64,000 nucleotides of DNA. It comes from Bacillus sp. BHET2 (lineage in GTDB: Bacteria; Bacillota; Bacilli; Bacillales; Bacillaceae_B). Numbering within the stretch: position 1 is the stretch's first letter; every line of letters begins with the position of its first letter. Shown here piece by piece: positions 60,592 through 64,000 of this stretch. The stretch lies in contig NZ_VCQN01000001.1 of NCBI RefSeq assembly GCF_005938125.1, positions 992,001 to 1,056,000 on the forward strand. The letters run 5' to 3'. The position numbers were made by a program, and so were the translations under genes. The notes below the pieces were generated by a model that ran no database searches, had not been told where the DNA came from, and saw only the letters and a list, made by a program, of their open reading frames with translations.

Positions 60592-61662
60592 TTATGATTT
60601 AATCTTATCTTTCTTAATTTGCTTACTTCTTAACTGACCGCACGCTGCATCAATATCTGTACCTTGTTCTACACGGACTCCGCAATTGATTCCGTGTTCA
60701 AGTAATGTACCGTAGAATTCAACGATCGCTTCCTTTGTACTTCTTTGATATTGATTGTGTTCGTCAACCGGATTGTATGGAATCAAGTTGACATATGAAA
60801 GATGACGCTTGTTTTTCAGGAGTTTAGCTAGCTGAACTGCCTCTTCCTTATGGTCATTCACATCACTTAGGAGAATATACTCGAATGTGATGCGTCGATT
60901 CGTCTTCTCCAAGTAATAATCAATGGCCGGCATTAGTTTCTCTAATGGATAAGCACGATTGATTTTCATAATTTTTGTACGAAGTTCATTATTTGGTGCA
61001 TGCAGTGACACAGCCAGGTTGATTTGAATATTTTCATCGGCAAATTTATAAATTTTATCTGCCAGTCCGCTTGTAGATACCGTAATATGTCGCGCTCCGA
61101 TTGAAAGACCTTTCTGGTCATTTACCACTCGGAAGAAGTCCATCATATTATCATAGTTATCGAATGGCTCACCGATACCCATTACGACGATGTGACTAAC
61201 ACGCTCATCATTTCCAGCTTCATCAAGATGATGTTGAACATTCATGATCTGTTCGACAATTTCGCCACTACTCAGATCTCGATTCTTCTTCAGTAGTCCG
61301 CTTGCACAGAATGTACAACCGATGTTACAGCCGACCTGTGTCGTAACGCATACACTCAAGCCGTAATTGAAACGCATTAGAACTGTTTCAATGAGGTTAC
61401 CGTCCTCAAGCTTGAATAAGAATTTGATGGTACCATCCTTGGATTCCTGTTTGATTTCCTGGGTGAGTGTGTGAATATAGAAATGCTCATTCAGCAGCTG
61501 GACACAGTCCGCGTTTAGATTTTTCATATCCGCAAAGTTTGTCACTCTCTTTTTATATAACCAATCCCATATTTGAGCCGCACGGAACTTCTTTTGTCCG
61601 TTTTCAACCAGCCAAGATGTCAGTTGATCTAATGTTAATCCGTATATGGATTTCTTTTCCAT
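60592..61662 (-). CDS. rlmN: RlmN-family radical SAM 23S rRNA methyltransferase
   Basis: 356 residues. The radical-SAM cluster motif is '[13 protein letters not shown]' (CxxxCxxC); '[18 protein letters not shown]' and '[10 protein letters not shown]' are core motifs; the C-terminal catalytic Cys is in '[11 protein letters not shown]'. RlmN methylates C2 of A2503 in 23S rRNA (and A37 of some tRNAs). B. subtilis has it beside prpC/prkC; here it stands alone and the C-terminal part ('[20 protein letters not shown]') is unlike YloN, so it may be a paralogue or Cfr-like relative. Confidence 0.85.
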   Translation of the reverse strand: MEKKSIYGLTLDQLTSWLVENGQKKFRAAQIWDWLYKKRVTNFADMKNLNADCVQLLNEHFYIHTLTQEIKQESKDGTIKFLFKLEDGNLIETVLMRFNYGLSVCVTTQVGCNIGCTFCASGLLKKNRDLSSGEIVEQIMNVQHHLDEAGNDERVSHIVVMGIGEPFDNYDNMMDFFRVVNDQKGLSIGARHITVSTSGLADKIYKFADENIQINLAVSLHAPNNELRTKIMKINRAYPLEKLMPAIDYYLEKTNRRITFEYILLSDVNDHKEEAVQLAKLLKNKRHLSYVNLIPYNPVDEHNQYQRSTKEAIVEFYGTLLEHGINCGVRVEQGTDIDAACGQLRSKQIKKDKIKS

Positions 61663-61937
61663 TTAAAACCCTCATTTCAAAACTCTACAATTTTCTACTT
61701 ATCTATACTACTTAAAGTATGGTAATGTTTCAAGGGATTTATAAGTGTTGAGAAGAATTGGAATTCCGTAATAAAGTATATTTACCAAGAAAAGAAGCTG
61801 AATATTGGGTCTCTGCCCCCTTTTTTATGATTGAACAGTTGAAAAAATCATTCTGTTTTCTCTTTGCTTTTCATTCCTCTTATGATAAATATCATTTCCC
61901 TTTATTCGAGTTGGAAACGTATAAAATCAAAATATGG

Positions 61938-61943
61938 TATAAT
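61938..61943 (+). promoter_or_regulatory. Extended -10 promoter of the RimL-like gene
   Basis: TGGTATAAT (extended TGn-TATAAT) lies 30 bp before the ATG of the acetyltransferase. The rest of the 310-bp gap from rlmN holds only an open frame without a start site of its own. Confidence 0.6.
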
Positions 61944-61973
61944 CTTCTAAATATTATAAAGGAGAGTGTTTCC

Positions 61974-62519
61974 ATGTTTTCATTCACGGTAGATCCAGAT
62001 ATCTCAATCGAACTATTTCAGCAGCACCATAAAGAAGAGTTATACGAACTGATTAATTCAAATCGGGAGCATCTAAGAAGGTGGCTTCTTTGGGTGGATA
62101 AGCGCAGCTCCCCTCAGGATTTGGAACCGATCATCCCCATCTGGATCCGGAATTATGCCGATAACAACGGATTCGATGCAGGGATTCGTTATCAAGGGAA
62201 ATTGGTCGGTATGCTCGGTCTCCATTATATTGATTGGAAAACGAGTAGTACCAGTATTGGATACCTTCTATCGCAAGAAGCCCAGGGAAAAGGCATTATC
62301 ACAAGAGCGATTTCCTCTCTATTAAACTATCTCTTCACCGAAATGGACCTCAACCGGGTAGAAATCCAATGTGCGGTCAACAATACAAAAAGCATTGGTA
62401 TTCCTGAACGATTGGGATTTACGAAAGAAGGGATCACTCGGGAGGGTCAATGGCTGTATGACCACTATGAAGACATTGTGACGTATAGTCTGCTAAAGAG
62501 TGATTGGGTGAATGCCTAA
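61974..62519 (+). CDS. RimL/YdaF-like ribosomal-protein serine N-acetyltransferase
   Basis: 181 residues. 'LYELINSNREHLRRWLLWVD' is the signature N-terminal helix of the RimL/YdaF branch, 'ISIELFQQHHKEELYEL' precedes it, and the CoA region has 'LSQEAQGKGIITRAI' and 'IQCAVNNTKSIGIPERLGF'. These enzymes acetylate an N-terminal Ser of a ribosomal protein or related targets. The AAAGGAGAGTGTTTCC box sets the ATG at 61974. Confidence 0.88.
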   Translation: MFSFTVDPDISIELFQQHHKEELYELINSNREHLRRWLLWVDKRSSPQDLEPIIPIWIRNYADNNGFDAGIRYQGKLVGMLGLHYIDWKTSSTSIGYLLSQEAQGKGIITRAISSLLNYLFTEMDLNRVEIQCAVNNTKSIGIPERLGFTKEGITREGQWLYDHYEDIVTYSLLKSDWVNA

Positions 62520-62524
62520 ATGTA

Positions 62525-62557
62525 AACAACCAGCTTCGATGATCGAAGCTGGTTGTT
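62525..62557 (+). terminator. Intrinsic terminator after the RimL-like gene
   Basis: AACAACCAGCTTCGAT pairs with ATCGAAGCTGGTTGTT, followed by CGGTTTG. The T tail is short. Confidence 0.7.
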
Positions 62558-62603
62558 CGGTTTGAATGGGCATTTCCCGTCAATCAAAATTCCGCTTTGA
62601 AGG

Positions 62604-63284
62604 TCATTTGAATGCACTAGAATACGTGTTGCGGATCAATTCTCCAATCTCATTCATGACTTTCTCAAGGTCTGTCCACTCAACAGCATCATCTTCACAG
62701 TGAAGGAGCCCAATCACTATCAATTTCCTATCAGCAGCTTCTACAAACCCTACATCATTACAAACACCATCTAAACCACCCGTCATATGATACCACTGAC
62801 CTTCGAAACGAAACCCATCTGAATCTGCCTGTTGTTTCATACCTTCAATGATCGCACCCCTCCCATCCGGATTTAAGGCTTCCCTGGATAAAAGAATGTT
62901 CATCAATCTGAATAGACCCTTCGGCGTTCCATTATTATTCACAACATCCCTATTATAAGAAGATATTATACATTCAATATCTAACCCTTTTAAGATTTCA
63001 TTCAAATGGGAATCGGGAAATACCTTGTTTAATCTCTCGTATGCCGTCCTGGAGTGTTCACTGATGGCCAGAAACAGATCTTTCCTGTCAACTGATCGAT
63101 TAAGTATTGTAATAACCATTGACGTAATCCATTTTGTTACGCTTGCCAAAGGAAACCAATCATCCTCATTGATCATGATTGTTTTTTTTGATTTAGTGTC
63201 ATAAAGATAGAAGCCCAGCTTCATATTGTGTGGAATTCGTTTCATTATTTCTTTCCGTAATGATTCAATCCTCTTATGTATCAA
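62604..63284 (-). CDS. Beta-lactamase-like serine hydrolase (class A fold), degenerate
   Basis: 226 residues. The S-x-x-K nucleophile motif is present in 'FPLASVTKWITSMVI'. The second motif (SDN) is absent, and the third (KTG) is replaced by 'HMTGGLDGVCNDVGFV', so drug hydrolysis is doubtful. The closest type is the beta-lactamase2/PBP-like group seen in Firmicutes. There is no signal peptide. The TTG start at 63284 lies inside the upstream MBL gene (11-base overlap) after AGAGGG; an ATG at 63245 is the alternative. Confidence 0.7.
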   Translation of the reverse strand: MIHKRIESLRKEIMKRIPHNMKLGFYLYDTKSKKTIMINEDDWFPLASVTKWITSMVITILNRSVDRKDLFLAISEHSRTAYERLNKVFPDSHLNEILKGLDIECIISSYNRDVVNNNGTPKGLFRLMNILLSREALNPDGRGAIIEGMKQQADSDGFRFEGQWYHMTGGLDGVCNDVGFVEAADRKLIVIGLLHCEDDAVEWTDLEKVMNEIGELIRNTYSSAFK

Positions 63285-63960
63285 ACAAGCGACCCTCTAA
63301 AGCCATCACATACCGCTCTGCCGACTTCTGCACCCTCTCATGTGCTAGCTTATCCACTACCCGGTGAAAGGCATTATATAAGCGTTCAAATTTCAACCCT
63401 TCCACTTTCATTGCCATCTCTTTCACCTTAGTGCCCGGGAGTGGGATCAGATTTGGATAGCTGTACATAAAACTGACCCACTCACAGTCTGCCACGACTT
63501 GGATAATATCTCCTGTAAGCAATATGCCCTTTCCTTCAAACCCCGATTTCCATTCAAGCACTGCCCCGCCCTTGAAGTGTCCACCTAATCGATGTATGGA
63601 CAAGCCGTTCTGAAGCTCAAGGGAGTCACCGGTCCAATATATTATGTGTTCACTTTCTCTCATGACCCATTCCCTATCATCCTCGTGAATATAAATCGGT
63701 ACTCGGAATGCCTCTGCCCACTCAACCTGAGTAGAATAATAGTGAGGATGAGACAAGGCAATCGCATCAAGACCACCTAGTCTTGTGATTTCACTAATCG
63801 TTTCTTCATCCAGATAGGAAATACAATCCCAAAGCAGGTTGAATCCATTTTCTTGAATGAGATAAGCGGTCTGTCCGATCGCGAATTCCGGTTTTGTTTT
63901 CACACTATATAATCCGGACTCCTCCAATATTATTGTATTTCTATAGGATTCTCTCTTCAT
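63274..63960 (-). CDS. Metallo-beta-lactamase-fold hydrolase, variant metal motif
   Basis: 228 residues. 'LIQENGFNLLWDCIS' and 'LSHPHYYSTQVEWAEAF' mark the MBL fold; HxH is present but the usual x-D-H is replaced by Y-Y-S. 'HRLGGHFKGGAVLEW' and 'ILLTGDIIQV' supply the later ligands (His, Asp). The reaction is unknown. Its end overlaps the start of the serine hydrolase gene by 11 bases, so they are coupled. The start follows AGGGGAT closely. Confidence 0.75.
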   Translation of the reverse strand: MKRESYRNTIILEESGLYSVKTKPEFAIGQTAYLIQENGFNLLWDCISYLDEETISEITRLGGLDAIALSHPHYYSTQVEWAEAFRVPIYIHEDDREWVMRESEHIIYWTGDSLELQNGLSIHRLGGHFKGGAVLEWKSGFEGKGILLTGDIIQVVADCEWVSFMYSYPNLIPLPGTKVKEMAMKVEGLKFERLYNAFHRVVDKLAHERVQKSAERYVMALEGRLFDT

Positions 63961-64000
63961 ATCCCCTAATGTAGTCCAGGTTTGGCCTGCAGGATTAACA

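Noticed and set aside
61758..61973. N-terminal extension of the RimL-like gene
   Set aside because: It runs through the extended -10 promoter; the box before 61974 and family length fix the start.

Overview
The window reads as chromosome of a low-GC, endospore-forming member of the Bacillaceae. The evidence is the Gram-positive ribosome binding sites (AAGGAGG type, with frequent GTG and TTG starts), a SpoIIP sporulation hydrolase, a BclA-like collagen-repeat exosporium protein, S-box and T-box leaders, an OpuC-type osmoprotectant transporter and many intrinsic terminators. A marine or soil Bacillus/Rossellomorea-like genome is my inference. No tRNA, rRNA, prophage, CRISPR array or insertion-sequence transposase was seen. 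Most of the window is ordinary accessory chromosome: small operons, efflux pumps with local repressors, and stress genes.

Layout. 1-5.1 kb: end of a LysR regulator, a methyltransferase, two GNAT acetyltransferases, an unknown small protein, a GIY-YIG protein and a lipid kinase. 5.1-9.8 kb: a YhgE/Pip membrane protein, an MscS channel and an APH-fold kinase. 9.9-12.2 kb: a divergent MerR/SDR pair with a textbook MerR promoter, then a nucleotidyltransferase. 12.2-12.7 kb: a 459-bp non-coding palindromic element with perfect 22-bp terminal inverted repeats; a decayed relative lies at 60.4 kb. 12.7-22 kb: HemY/CgoX, the collagen-like protein, an S-box riboswitch followed by an FbpA-like small protein, a copper-storage-type four-helix protein, a TVP38 protein, SpoIIP, a DUF2975/XRE pair, and a SPOR-domain amidase. 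22-28 kb: a secreted helical protein, an acetyltransferase pseudogene, a GT2 glycosyltransferase and the opuC operon. 28-38 kb: three regulator/exporter units (TetR-SwrC-type RND pump, a DHA2 MFS pump, TetR-ABC exporter).

38-49 kb: NIPSNAP and YdcF-like genes, two fluoride channels behind a variant fluoride riboswitch, MgtE, a SWIM/SNF2 helicase, a 26-residue holin-like toxin ORF, two arrays of exactly 20-bp repeats with a GGCGA core, an acetate transporter, a frameshifted GyrI-like fragment, a double ferritin-like protein, and TyrS behind a tyrosine T-box. 49-64 kb: an O-methyltransferase, PadR/HAAS pair, MarR-nitroreductase-ABM operon, a HAD phosphatase, DinB-type and membrane proteins, a FAD oxidoreductase, an ArsR/MFS pair, an RlmN-family enzyme, a RimL-like acetyltransferase, and an overlapping serine hydrolase/MBL pair.

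No large new defence or biosynthetic system is evident. The most unusual signals are non-coding: the 20-bp GGCGA arrays (one lies inside the tyrS leader, between the T-box terminator and the start codon), the palindromic TIR element with its relic, the S-box attached to an FbpA-like gene, the variant fluoride riboswitch, and the small toxin ORF.
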